Positions 1-6,191 of a stretch of DNA of 7,719 bases are shown here, piece by piece; the first letter of the stretch is position 1; each line of letters opens with the position of its first letter. The stretch is from Comamonadaceae bacterium (GTDB taxonomy: Bacteria; Pseudomonadota; Gammaproteobacteria; Burkholderiales; Burkholderiaceae_C), in contig CANGMW010000121.1 in assembly GCA_947454695.1 (NCBI GenBank), positions 1 to 7,719 on the forward strand, written 5' to 3'. The translations under genes and the position numbers were made by a program. The notes below the pieces were generated by a model. That model made no database searches and had not been told where the DNA came from. It saw nothing but the letters and a program-made list of their open reading frames with translations.

Positions 1-1076
1 TCGCGCTCATCGTGCGCGGGCACACCCATGACCGCGCCGTCGCCATACGACATCAGCACATAGTTACCCACCCAGACTTGCACCTGGGTGCCGGTGAGCG
101 GGTGTGTCACGAACAAGCCGGTGGCCACGCCCTTTTTCTCTTGCGTGGCCAGCTCGGCTTCGGTGGTGCCGCCGCTCTTGCATTCGTCGATGAAAGCAGC
201 AATCGCCGGGTTGCTGCGTGCAGCGTGACTCGCCAGCGGATGCTCGGGCGCCACGGCACAAAACGTCACGCCCATCAAGGTGTCGGCCCGGGTCGTGAAC
301 ACGTACATGCGGCCATCGCCGATGAGCTGGCCGTCGCTGCCCGCGATGGTGTGTGTGAAGGCAAAACGTACCCCTTCGCTCTTGCCGATCCAGTTTTCCT
401 GCATCAGGCGCACGCGGTCGGGCCAGCCGGTGAGCGTGGCTTTGTCGTTGCCGATCTGCACATGGTCCAGCAGCTCTTGCGCGTAGTCGGTGATCTTCAG
501 GTAGTAGCCTGGAATTTCGCGTTTTTCAACCACCGCCCCGGTGCGCCAGCCTTTGCCGTCAATCACCTGCTCGTTGGCCAGCACGGTCTGGTCCACCGGG
601 TCCCAGTTCACGACCTGGGTCTTGCGGTAGGCTATGCCTTTTTCCAGCATCTTCAAAAACAGCCACTGGTTCCACTTGTAGTAACTCGGATCGCAGGTCG
701 CCACCTCGCGGCTCCAGTCGATGGCCAAGCCCATCGCCTGCATCTGCTTTTTCATGTAGGCGATGTTGTCAAAGGTCCACTGGGCCGGTGGCACCCCGTT
801 TTTGAGCGCCGCATTTTCAGCCGGCAAGCCGAAGGCGTCCCAGCCCATGGGCATGAGCACGTTGTGGCCGTTCATGCGCAAATAGCGCGTGAGCATGTCG
901 TTGATGGTGTAGTTGCGCACATGGCCCATGTGCAGCTTGCCGCTGGGGTAGGGCAGCATGGAGCAGGCATAGAATTTTTTCTTGCCGGCTACTTCGCTCA
1001 CACGGTAGGCATCTTGCGCGACCCAGTGGGCTTGCGCGGCTTTTTCAACGTCGAGGTGCTTGTATTTGTCTTGCAT
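1..1076 (-). CDS. leuS: Leucyl-tRNA synthetase, N-terminal 358 residues (cut by window edge)
   Basis: Class Ia aminoacyl-tRNA synthetase that charges tRNA-Leu with leucine in the cytoplasm. Translation from the ATG at 1074-1076 gives an uninterrupted frame to the left edge, about 40% of the usual 860-880 residues. The start MQDKYKHLDVEKAAQAHW matches the family. The class I signature follows: PYPSGKLHMGHVRNYT, with HMGH at residues 49-52. The NWDPVDQTVLANEQVIDG segment (157 onward) is the zinc-knuckle region, but its usual cysteines are replaced (D159, G176, T179). The CP1 editing domain is visible: threonine-rich FTTRADTLMG at 260-269, and GAVMGVPAHDER ending at residue 358, with the editing aspartate at 356. 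It lies 41 bases after exbD, and its Shine-Dalgarno is weak. The remainder, including the KMSKS loop, lies outside the window. Identification is very secure. Confidence 0.97.
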   Translation of the reverse strand, partial: MQDKYKHLDVEKAAQAHWVAQDAYRVSEVAGKKKFYACSMLPYPSGKLHMGHVRNYTINDMLTRYLRMNGHNVLMPMGWDAFGLPAENAALKNGVPPAQWTFDNIAYMKKQMQAMGLAIDWSREVATCDPSYYKWNQWLFLKMLEKGIAYRKTQVVNWDPVDQTVLANEQVIDGKGWRTGAVVEKREIPGYYLKITDYAQELLDHVQIGNDKATLTGWPDRVRLMQENWIGKSEGVRFAFTHTIAGSDGQLIGDGRMYVFTTRADTLMGVTFCAVAPEHPLASHAARSNPAIAAFIDECKSGGTTEAELATQEKKGVATGLFVTHPLTGTQVQVWVGNYVLMSYGDGAVMGVPAHDER

Positions 1077-1117
1077 GTCTGATCTGTTCGGGTCAAAAGC
1101 GCCCGGTCTCTCACATT

Positions 1118-1528
1118 TTAGGGTTTGGCCACAAAGCCGATGCGCGTGAGCCCCGCCGCCTGCACCACGCCCATGAGTTCGACCACGCGCCCGTAAGGCA
1201 CGGCCTCATCGGCGCGCAGCTGCACTTCGGTTTGCGCTTGGGCTTGCGCGACAGCTTGCAAGGCGGGCTTCAATGACTCCAGGGTGACGGGCTGCTTGTT
1301 TAAAAACAAGGCGCCGGATTTGTCCAAAGCCAGTTGCACCGCTGCCTCACCCGAGGTCGGCTTGGCCGCCTCGCTGTGAGGTAGCGCCAATTGCAAGGAG
1401 CTCACCAGCAAGGGGGCGGTCAACAGAAAAATCACCATCAAGACCAACATGACATCGATCAGCGGCGTCATGTTGATGTCGCTCATCGGCTGCGTGCCGG
1501 GTTGGTGATGGAGTCGTCCGAAGGCCAT
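1118..1528 (-). CDS. exbD: ExbD/TolR-family biopolymer transport protein
   Basis: Inner-membrane partner of an ExbB/TolQ-type proton channel. The pair converts proton motive force into mechanical work on an outer-membrane or envelope partner. The protein has 136 residues, the usual family length. A short cytoplasmic N-terminus (1-22) leads into one membrane helix (about 23-43). The family motif DINMTPLIDVMLVLMVIF carries the conserved proton-relay aspartate at residue 25. The rest (44-136) is the periplasmic domain, with the typical end VVELMGVVQAAGLTRIGFV. It starts 25 bases after the exbB stop codon, so the two are presumably co-transcribed and form one complex. No tonB, tolA, tolB or pal is present here, so its energised partner cannot be read from context. 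ExbD fits better than TolR because the tol-pal neighbours are absent, but the family call is firmer than the subtype. Confidence 0.93.
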   Translation of the reverse strand: MAFGRLHHQPGTQPMSDINMTPLIDVMLVLMVIFLLTAPLLVSSLQLALPHSEAAKPTSGEAAVQLALDKSGALFLNKQPVTLESLKPALQAVAQAQAQTEVQLRADEAVPYGRVVELMGVVQAAGLTRIGFVAKP

Positions 1529-1553
1529 GCTCAGCTCTGCTCGGGTCCGGCGC

Positions 1554-2207
1554 TCAAGCGTCCCGGTCCGGCTGCGTCAACGCCAGCTCACGCAGATCCA
1601 GCGCAAAGCCTTCGAGCGCGATTTCAATCTGCCCGACCTGTCGCCCCAGAATGTTGTAGGCGAGCACCGCAGGAATGGCCACGACCAGGCCGGCGGCCGT
1701 CATCAGCAAGGCCTCGCCCACCGGGCCGGAAATTTTGTCCAGCGTGAACTGGCCGGCACCTGAGAGCCCCACCAAGGCGTGGTAGATGCCCCAGACGGTG
1801 CCCAGCAGGCCGACAAACGGCGCGGTCGACCCCACGCTGGCCAGCAGCACCTGGCCGAATTGCAAACGGCGCATCACCTGCTGCAAGGCGTCGCGCAGCA
1901 CGCGGGTGAGTTGTTGAGAAAGGTCGGCAGACGCTGCCAGGGTCTGACCTTGAGGCGGCTCAAAGGCGGCAAGCAAGGGCGTTACCAGCGCATCACGGTC
2001 AAAAGCCTGCACCCGAAGTGCCGCCTCCGTGCGGCTACCCGCCTGCCAGAATGCGGCCACACTGCGTGCGACATCCCCTTGGGCACGGAACAACAACCAG
2101 CTCTTCCAAAGAATGATGACCCAGCTGGCCACGGACATGAGCAGCAACAGCCCCGCGACAGCACGGCTGACGCCGTCACCTGCGTCCAGGAGCGCAGCCA
2201 GGCTCAT
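1554..2207 (-). CDS. exbB: ExbB/TolQ/MotA-family proton channel subunit
   Basis: Membrane scaffold of the ExbBD proton channel, 217 residues. Three hydrophobic segments are visible at roughly 17-39, 117-145 and 162-186, with a cytoplasmic loop between the first two. The family core GSTAPFVGLLGTVWGIYHAL (126-145) and GPVGEALLMTAAGLVVAIPA (161-180) identify the MotA/TolQ/ExbB domain. These two helices line the proton path around the ExbD aspartate. Its ATG overlaps the dapB stop as ATGA (2204-2207), implying translational coupling, and exbD follows after 25 bases. It is shorter at the N-terminus than periplasmically extended ExbB proteins and resembles TolQ in size, so the subtype is uncertain. 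The ExbB name rests on the adjacent exbD and the missing tol genes. Confidence 0.93.
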   Translation of the reverse strand: MSLAALLDAGDGVSRAVAGLLLLMSVASWVIILWKSWLLFRAQGDVARSVAAFWQAGSRTEAALRVQAFDRDALVTPLLAAFEPPQGQTLAASADLSQQLTRVLRDALQQVMRRLQFGQVLLASVGSTAPFVGLLGTVWGIYHALVGLSGAGQFTLDKISGPVGEALLMTAAGLVVAIPAVLAYNILGRQVGQIEIALEGFALDLRELALTQPDRDA

Positions 2208-3016
2208 TTCAGGCCGAGCACATCGAACATGTCAAACAGGCCGGCTGGTTGCTGGGCCAGAAAACGCACCGCACGCAAGCTGCCTTGCGCATAGGTCACG
2301 CGGCTGCTGGATTTGTGGGTGATTTCAATGCGCTCGCCAATGCCGGCAAACAGCACGGTGTGGTCACCCACGATATCGCCACCACGGATGGTGGCAAAAC
2401 CAATAGAAGAAGGGTCGCGCTCGCCGGTCACGCCTTCACGGGCATAGACGGCACAGTCTTTCAGATCCCGCCCCAAGGCGGTGGCCAGCACTTCGCCCAT
2501 CTTGAGCGCGGTGCCCGAGGGGGCGTCGACCTTATGACGGTGGTGTGCCTCGATCACTTCGATGTCGTAGCCCGTGGACAGGGCCTTGGCCGCCATCTCC
2601 AGGAGTTTGAGCGTGACGTTCACGCCCACGCTCATATTGGGCGACAGCATGATGGCGATGTCTTTGGACGCGGCGGTGATTTCCGCTTTTTGCGCGTCGG
2701 TAAAACCCGTGGTGCCGATCACCATGTTCACGCCCAGTTCACGGCACACCTTCAAGTGCGCCATTGTTCCTTCAGGGCGGGTGAAGTCGATCAGGGTTTT
2801 CGCTTTTTGCAGACCCGCGTGCAGGTCGGACGTGATGCGTGCGCCACTGGTGGCGCCCAAAAATGCAGTGGCGTCGGTGCCCATGGCCGGGCTGGCGGGC
2901 ACATCCAGTGCGCCGGCCAGCCGACAGTCGTCTGCAGCGTGCACCGCTTCAATCAGCATGCGGCCCATACGCCCGCTGGCGCCGGCGATGGCAATGGAAT
3001 GGATCGTTTGGGTCAT
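2204..3016 (-). CDS. dapB: 4-hydroxy-tetrahydrodipicolinate reductase
   Basis: Cytoplasmic enzyme that reduces 4-hydroxy-tetrahydrodipicolinate with NAD(P)H to tetrahydrodipicolinate, in the diaminopimelate/lysine pathway that feeds peptidoglycan. It has 270 residues, the normal length. The Rossmann nucleotide loop GASGRMGR is at 12-19, and GTTGF follows at 101-105. The family signature EAHHRHKVDAPSGTA covers 156-170, with the catalytic histidine H158 and lysine K162. The C-terminal oligomerisation and closing segment is intact and ends FDMFDVLGLK. The start is 17 bases after the bamE stop with no clear Shine-Dalgarno, so translation may depend on coupling or an upstream ribosome. The stop overlaps the exbB start. 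No key residue is missing. Confidence 0.97.
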   Translation of the reverse strand: MTQTIHSIAIAGASGRMGRMLIEAVHAADDCRLAGALDVPASPAMGTDATAFLGATSGARITSDLHAGLQKAKTLIDFTRPEGTMAHLKVCRELGVNMVIGTTGFTDAQKAEITAASKDIAIMLSPNMSVGVNVTLKLLEMAAKALSTGYDIEVIEAHHRHKVDAPSGTALKMGEVLATALGRDLKDCAVYAREGVTGERDPSSIGFATIRGGDIVGDHTVLFAGIGERIEITHKSSSRVTYAQGSLRAVRFLAQQPAGLFDMFDVLGLK

Positions 3017-3033
3017 GTCAGTGCGTTCGCAGA

Positions 3034-3552
3034 TTAACGGTTGGGCTCAAGGGGCGGGTAACTGGCGGGCAGCGGCGGCAAGGGCTTGACCTCTTTGGGC
3101 TTGACGGGTGGAGCACGCTCATCCAGCACCTTGGGGTCGGCTTGCAGCAAGGGAACTTGCTCCGGCTTGATGCCCGAGCCCAGCGTTGTCACAAACTCAG
3201 ATTCGCTCGGGAGCGCCTCGGCTTCGAATCGCTCCAGGGCGTCGCCCTTGAAGAAAATCGCCACTTTTCGGGACTGGGGGGGCAGGCCTTGTTTGTTCAA
3301 GGTGAACACGTAATCCCAGCGCTCACTGCGAAACACACTGGTCAACAAGGGCGTGCCCAAAATTTCTTTCACCTGAAGCCGGCTCATGCCCGGCTTGAGG
3401 ACCGCTATTTGCTCCCGGGTCACGACATTGCCTTGCACGACCTGTGAGCGATAAGGCTTCAGAAATTCAGGCAGTGCACTGCAAGCAGATAAGGCGCTGA
3501 TGAGCACCAAAGCCAGCCAAAGCGGGGAACAAGGACGGGGGGATTCAGACAT
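3034..3552 (-). CDS. bamE: Outer-membrane assembly lipoprotein BamE (SmpA/OmlA)
   Basis: Small lipoprotein accessory of the BAM complex that folds beta-barrel proteins into the outer membrane. The 172-residue product begins with a short n-region and a hydrophobic stretch (11-20), followed by the lipobox LSAC (21-24). This predicts lipidation at C24 and attachment in the periplasmic leaflet of the outer membrane. The SmpA/OmlA domain follows: YRSQVVQGNVVTREQI (34-49), then LKPGMSRLQVKEILGTPLL (52-70) and RWDYVFTLNKQG (78-89). The last 30 or so residues are proline- and lysine-rich (from about 140), a low-complexity tail beyond the folded domain and absent from the shorter E. coli protein (113 residues). 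It is the first gene of the minus-strand cluster and diverges from fur, an arrangement also known in Pseudomonas and Xanthomonas. No strong Shine-Dalgarno is visible. Confidence 0.94.
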   Translation of the reverse strand: MSESPRPCSPLWLALVLISALSACSALPEFLKPYRSQVVQGNVVTREQIAVLKPGMSRLQVKEILGTPLLTSVFRSERWDYVFTLNKQGLPPQSRKVAIFFKGDALERFEAEALPSESEFVTTLGSGIKPEQVPLLQADPKVLDERAPPVKPKEVKPLPPLPASYPPLEPNR

Positions 3553-3569
3553 GAACAGAGGGGTGGCGA

Positions 3570-3575
3570 TATGAT
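3570..3575 (+). promoter_or_regulatory. Candidate -10 element of the fur promoter
   Basis: TATGAT on the plus strand, five of six matches to the sigma-70 -10 consensus, 74 bases before the fur ATG. The -35 region is poor. If used, it gives a fur leader of about 65-70 bases containing the inverted repeat GCGGCA (3588-3593) and TGCCGC (3602-3607), which could form a small hairpin or bind a dimeric protein. I see no convincing Fur box (the AT-rich 19-base palindrome) in this 97-base gap, so autoregulation cannot be claimed. Confidence 0.3.
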
Positions 3576-3581
3576 CGGCCC

Positions 3582-3587
3582 ATTGTA
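3582..3587 (-). promoter_or_regulatory. Candidate -10 element of the bamE operon promoter
   Basis: Read on the minus strand this is TACAAT, five of six matches to the sigma-70 -10 consensus, about 30 bases upstream of the bamE ATG. It would give a leader of roughly 20-25 bases. No convincing -35 hexamer is seen at 16-18 bases spacing. It lies only 6 bases from a candidate fur -10 on the opposite strand. This is inference from sequence alone. Confidence 0.4.
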
Positions 3588-3649
3588 GCGGCAGCCCTCA
3601 TTGCCGCGATCGTTAGCTCGCTTGCCCGATCACGCCAGAAAGAGGCCCC

Positions 3650-4084
3650 ATGAACACCCTTGACGAACTCAAAAGCACCGGGCTCAAAGCCACCTTACCG
3701 CGACTGAAGGTGCTGGAGATTTTTCAAAAAACAACGCAGCGCCACATGAGCGCGGAAGATGTGTACCGCGTGTTGCTGGAGGAGCGCTCGGATGTGGGGC
3801 TGGCTACGGTGTACCGGGTGCTCACGCAGTTCGAGCAAGCCGGCATCCTCAACCGCAGCAATTTTGAAGGCGGCAAGGCGATTTATGAACTCAACGAAGG
3901 CCAGCACCATGACCATTTGGTGTGCCTGGATTGCGGCAAGGTAGAAGAATTTTTTGACGAGCAGATTGAAGCGCGTCAACACGCGGTGGCCAAAGCGAAG
4001 GGCTTCACGATTGCCGAACATGCTTTGAGCTTGTACGCCCATTGCACCCAAACGAAGTGCCCCAACAAAGCCAAGTCGGCTTGA
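3650..4084 (+). CDS. fur: Ferric uptake regulator Fur
   Basis: Iron-dependent dimeric repressor of iron-uptake genes, with 144 residues of normal length. The N-terminal winged helix is visible: TGLKATLPRLKVLEIF (10-25), the helix with RHMSAEDVYR (31-40), and the recognition helix GLATVYRVLTQFEQAGI (50-66). The dimerisation and metal domain has the HHDH motif at 86-89 and the zinc-binding CLDC motif with C92 and C95. A second cysteine pair is C132 and C137, at the same numbers as I recall for E. coli Fur. The ATG follows AAGAGG (3640-3645) at short spacing. It diverges from bamE and converges with hprK. All metal-site cysteines and histidines that I can check are present. Distinction from Zur or PerR is supported by the E. 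coli-like N-terminus and the HHDHLVCLDCGKV segment. Confidence 0.97.
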   Translation: MNTLDELKSTGLKATLPRLKVLEIFQKTTQRHMSAEDVYRVLLEERSDVGLATVYRVLTQFEQAGILNRSNFEGGKAIYELNEGQHHDHLVCLDCGKVEEFFDEQIEARQHAVAKAKGFTIAEHALSLYAHCTQTKCPNKAKSA

Positions 4085-4131
4085 GCCTCAGGGACTTTGC
4101 ACTCTATTTTTCTTGATTGCTGAGGAGGCGC

Positions 4132-5082
4132 CTAGCCCGGCTCGTCCATCGCCTTGCGATGGCGTTCGACAAACTCCTGGTAGGTGTCGATGCCACGCAA
4201 TTGCAAGATCGTGTTGCGCACGGCCGCCTCCACCAGCACGGCCAGGTTACGGCCTGCCACCACCTGAATCACCACCTTGCGCACCTGAATGCCCAGCACG
4301 TCCTGGGTGAGCGGCTCATAAGGGATGCGTTCGTAATCGCGTTCCAGCGTTTCTCGACGAACCAAATGCACGATGAGCTTCAGACGCATCTTGCGGCGTA
4401 CCGCGGTCTCACCAAAAATCGCCTTGATGTCCAAAAGCCCGATGCCACGCACTTCCAGCAAATTGCGCAGCAACTCGGGGCAGCGTCCTTCAATGGTGGT
4501 TTGGTTCACGCGGTACAGGTCCACCGCGTCATCGGCCACCAGACCGTGGCCGCGGGAAATCAGCTCCAACCCCAACTCACTCTTGCCCAGCCCCGACTCA
4601 CCGGTGATCAGCACGCCCAGGCCCAGGATGTCCATCAGCACCCCGTGCATGGACGCACGGTCGGCGAAGTGGCGCGACAAGTAGCTGCGCAGCATGTCGA
4701 TGACATAAGCCGATGACTCGGGCGAGGCGAACATCGGAATGTTGGCCTCTTCGCACATGCTCAGCAAGCCGGGCGGTGCGCTCTGCCCGTCGGCCAGCAC
4801 CAGCACGGGCGGCTCCAGGGTGGTGATGCGCGAGACGCGGCGCTGGCAATCTTCAGGGGTTGCGTTGGCCAGGTAAGCGACTTCTCGCTCGCCCAAGACC
4901 TGCACCCGGTAGGGATGGATGTAGTTCAGGTAACCCACCAGATCGGCACCGGAGCGCGCTGCACGCACGGCGATCTCGTCAAAGCGGCGCTCCGAGGCAC
5001 CCAGGCCGGCCACCCACTCCCATTTCAGGCGACCACGGAATTCCTCAAACAGAACTTCGGCGCTGACAACGGTGGGTCTCAT
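4132..5082 (-). CDS. hprK: HPr kinase/phosphorylase
   Basis: Bifunctional cytoplasmic enzyme that phosphorylates and dephosphorylates HPr at its regulatory serine. In Proteobacteria it generally belongs to a regulatory phosphotransfer chain rather than to sugar uptake. The 316-residue protein has an N-terminal receiver-like domain (about 1-130) and a C-terminal P-loop kinase domain. Visible catalytic features are H146 in SMHGV, the Walker A loop GESGLGKS at 161-168, the acidic pair DD at 184-185, and the family signature EVRGIGLLDI at 210-219. The tail RKVVIQVVAGRNLAVLVEAAVRN matches the family C-terminus. It starts 18 bases after ptsN with no clear Shine-Dalgarno and is presumably co-transcribed with it. 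Its substrate HPr (ptsH) and Enzyme I are not in the window. It converges with fur across a 47-base gap. Confidence 0.96.
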   Translation of the reverse strand: MRPTVVSAEVLFEEFRGRLKWEWVAGLGASERRFDEIAVRAARSGADLVGYLNYIHPYRVQVLGEREVAYLANATPEDCQRRVSRITTLEPPVLVLADGQSAPPGLLSMCEEANIPMFASPESSAYVIDMLRSYLSRHFADRASMHGVLMDILGLGVLITGESGLGKSELGLELISRGHGLVADDAVDLYRVNQTTIEGRCPELLRNLLEVRGIGLLDIKAIFGETAVRRKMRLKLIVHLVRRETLERDYERIPYEPLTQDVLGIQVRKVVIQVVAGRNLAVLVEAAVRNTILQLRGIDTYQEFVERHRKAMDEPG

Positions 5083-5100
5083 GGCGTGAGCAAGCGCGCG

Positions 5101-5568
5101 TCAGGCCACTTGGGCTGATTGCCAAGCGGCAATCAGGCCGTGCAACTCAGCAGCACTTTGACTGGTAAAAAGTTTGTTGCGCAGCTCCGCGTCGCTGAGC
5201 AGTTCGGCAATTTCAGACAGGATTTCCAGGTGTTTTTGAGTCGCGGCTTCGGGCACCAGCAAAAAGATCAACAAGCCGACGAGCTGCTCATCGGGTGCAT
5301 CAAACCCAATCGGCTGCGCCAGTTGCAAGACGGCGGCCATGGGCGACTTCAAGCCCTTGATGCGGCCATGCGGAATGGCCACGCCATGTCCCAGACCGGT
5401 GGACCCCAGGCGTTCCCGGGCAAACAAACTGTCGGTCACCAAGGCACGGTTGAGGCCATGCAAATTCTCAAACAGCAGCCCCACCTCTTCAAAGGCTCTT
5501 TTTTTGCTGGAAGCCTCCACATGCACAAGAACTTGTGCTGCGGGCAGGATGGAAGCGATTCGGTTCAT
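5101..5568 (-). CDS. ptsN: Nitrogen-regulatory PTS component EIIA-Ntr
   Basis: Terminal phosphoacceptor of the nitrogen PTS, a regulatory relay from EI-Ntr through HPr/NPr to EIIA-Ntr that does not transport sugar. The 155 residues span the PTS EIIA type-2 domain. The phosphorylatable histidine is H67 in STGLGHGVAIPHGRI. The downstream segment LLIFLLVPEAATQKHLEIL (99-117) is the second conserved block, followed by a normal C-terminal helix pair. The start MNRIASILP agrees with homologues I remember, but no Shine-Dalgarno precedes the ATG (upstream bases GCTACTCTCACC). The gene lies 69 bases after hpf, with a strong terminator between, and 18 bases before hprK. Coupling of ptsN to hprK supports a regulatory HPr-based circuit. 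Confidence 0.96.
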   Translation of the reverse strand: MNRIASILPAAQVLVHVEASSKKRAFEEVGLLFENLHGLNRALVTDSLFARERLGSTGLGHGVAIPHGRIKGLKSPMAAVLQLAQPIGFDAPDEQLVGLLIFLLVPEAATQKHLEILSEIAELLSDAELRNKLFTSQSAAELHGLIAAWQSAQVA

Positions 5569-5582
5569 GGTGAGAGTAGCAA

Positions 5583-5588
5583 ATTATG
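5583..5588 (-). promoter_or_regulatory. Candidate -10 element for ptsN-hprK
   Basis: CATAAT on the minus strand, five of six matches to the -10 consensus, immediately after the hpf terminator's T-run and 14 bases before the ptsN ATG. If used, transcription would start about 8 bases before the start codon, giving a nearly leaderless mRNA, consistent with the missing Shine-Dalgarno. The -35 region would fall inside the terminator stem and is poor, so this is tentative. Confidence 0.3.
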
Positions 5589-5593
5589 CACGT

Positions 5594-5620
5594 AAAAAAG
5601 CCGCAGGGAACGCCCGCGGC
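5594..5620 (-). terminator. Rho-independent terminator after hpf
   Basis: On the minus strand the sequence reads GCCGC GGG CGTT CCC T GCGGC TTTTTT. The outer stem pairs 5616-5620 with 5600-5604 (5 bp) and the inner stem pairs 5613-5615 with 5606-5608 (3 bp). There is one bulged base and a four-base loop, and six uridines follow directly. It begins 17 bases after the hpf stop codon. It is the most canonical terminator in the window and should end most hpf transcripts before ptsN. Confidence 0.85.
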
Positions 5621-5637
5621 CAGATGGAACATGCCAC

Positions 5638-5967
5638 TCACATCAGGCGTTTAGCAGCCTCATGGTGGTGGTTTTGCAAACGGTCCTTGTGTCGGACCAC
5701 TTGGCGGTCCAGCTTGTCCACCAGTTCGTCCACAGCGGCATACAAGTCCTCGTGGGTGCTTTCGGCAAACATGTCGCTGCCTTTGACGTGAATATTGCAC
5801 TCGGCACGTTGCCGAAGTTCTTTTTCCTTTTGTTTTTCAACACTCAACAGCACTTTGACATCCACCACTTGGTCAAAGTGTCGCGTGATTCGATCCAGCT
5901 TGGTCGTGACATAACTGCGCAGGGCAGGGGTAACTTCAAGATGGTGACCGCTGATCGTCAGGTTCAT
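5638..5967 (-). CDS. hpf: Short ribosome hibernation promoting factor (HPF/RaiA family)
   Basis: Small protein that binds the 30S decoding region in slow growth or stasis, blocks tRNA and mRNA sites and promotes inactive ribosomes. The product has 109 residues, the size of the short HPF class without the long-form C-terminal dimerisation domain. The chosen ATG at 5965-5967 gives MNLTISGHHLEVTPALR and follows TAGGAG at 5975-5980, a good Shine-Dalgarno at 7 bases. The longer frame from 6087 uses TTG and adds 40 residues unlike the family, so I reject it. Conserved blocks are AECNIHVKG (55-63) and the long helix DLYAAVDELVDKLDRQVVRH (74-93), with basic and histidine-rich residues near the end (NHHHEAAKR). 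In many Proteobacteria this gene follows rpoN and precedes ptsN. Here the ptsN side is kept but rpoN is not adjacent. Confidence 0.94.
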   Translation of the reverse strand: MNLTISGHHLEVTPALRSYVTTKLDRITRHFDQVVDVKVLLSVEKQKEKELRQRAECNIHVKGSDMFAESTHEDLYAAVDELVDKLDRQVVRHKDRLQNHHHEAAKRLM

Positions 5968-6109
5968 AGGGAGTCTCCTATTAGCTCTCGGGATTGAAGA
6001 AACGTCCAAAGCCTGCGGTTCAGATTCAACGCCCGCATCGCAAGCCCTAGGCCACTTCACTATGCGCCCGCCAACCTTGAATTGCAAACATTTTTTTACC
6101 TCTTAAATA

Positions 6110-6115
6110 TGTCAA
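6110..6115 (-). promoter_or_regulatory. Candidate -35 element for hpf
   Basis: Perfect TTGACA on the minus strand, in an AT-rich stretch. At 17 bases spacing the -10 would be AATGTT (6087-6092), only three of six matches. The hexamer is exact but the promoter is unproven. It would give hpf an mRNA leader of about 110 bases. Confidence 0.3.
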
Positions 6116-6191
6116 AATCCGCTGTTAAGACTTGACTGCAATTCAACTTTCAGCGGGTCTTTAACACTTGCACGTCCCTGTCATGGTGCAG

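Noticed and set aside
12..1082. Plus-strand open frame of 356 codons
   Set aside because: It is antisense to leuS, whose product has clear class I motifs. GC-rich third positions in leuS keep the opposite frame open. The shadow product is His/Val/Gly-rich and unlike any family.
1077..1117. Leucine attenuator or leader peptide before leuS
   Set aside because: The 41-base gap contains only an ATG directly followed by TGA and a 4-bp stem, with no Leu codon run and no terminator.
2249..3037. Plus-strand open frame of 262 codons
   Set aside because: Antisense shadow of dapB, which carries all catalytic residues; the composition (many His and Gly) is typical of an antisense translation.
4085..4131. 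Terminator between fur and hprK (CCTCAG at 4086-4091 with CTGAGG at 4120-4125)
   Set aside because: Only 6 pairs around a 28-base loop. The T-run lies inside the loop, not after the stem, so it is not a convincing intrinsic terminator.
4117..4716. Plus-strand open frame of 199 codons
   Set aside because: Lies antisense within hprK, with no recognisable domain and His/Gln-rich composition.
5968..6087. 40-residue N-terminal extension of HPF from a TTG codon
   Set aside because: The internal ATG at 5967 has a good Shine-Dalgarno and gives the exact family start; the extension has no resemblance to HPF.
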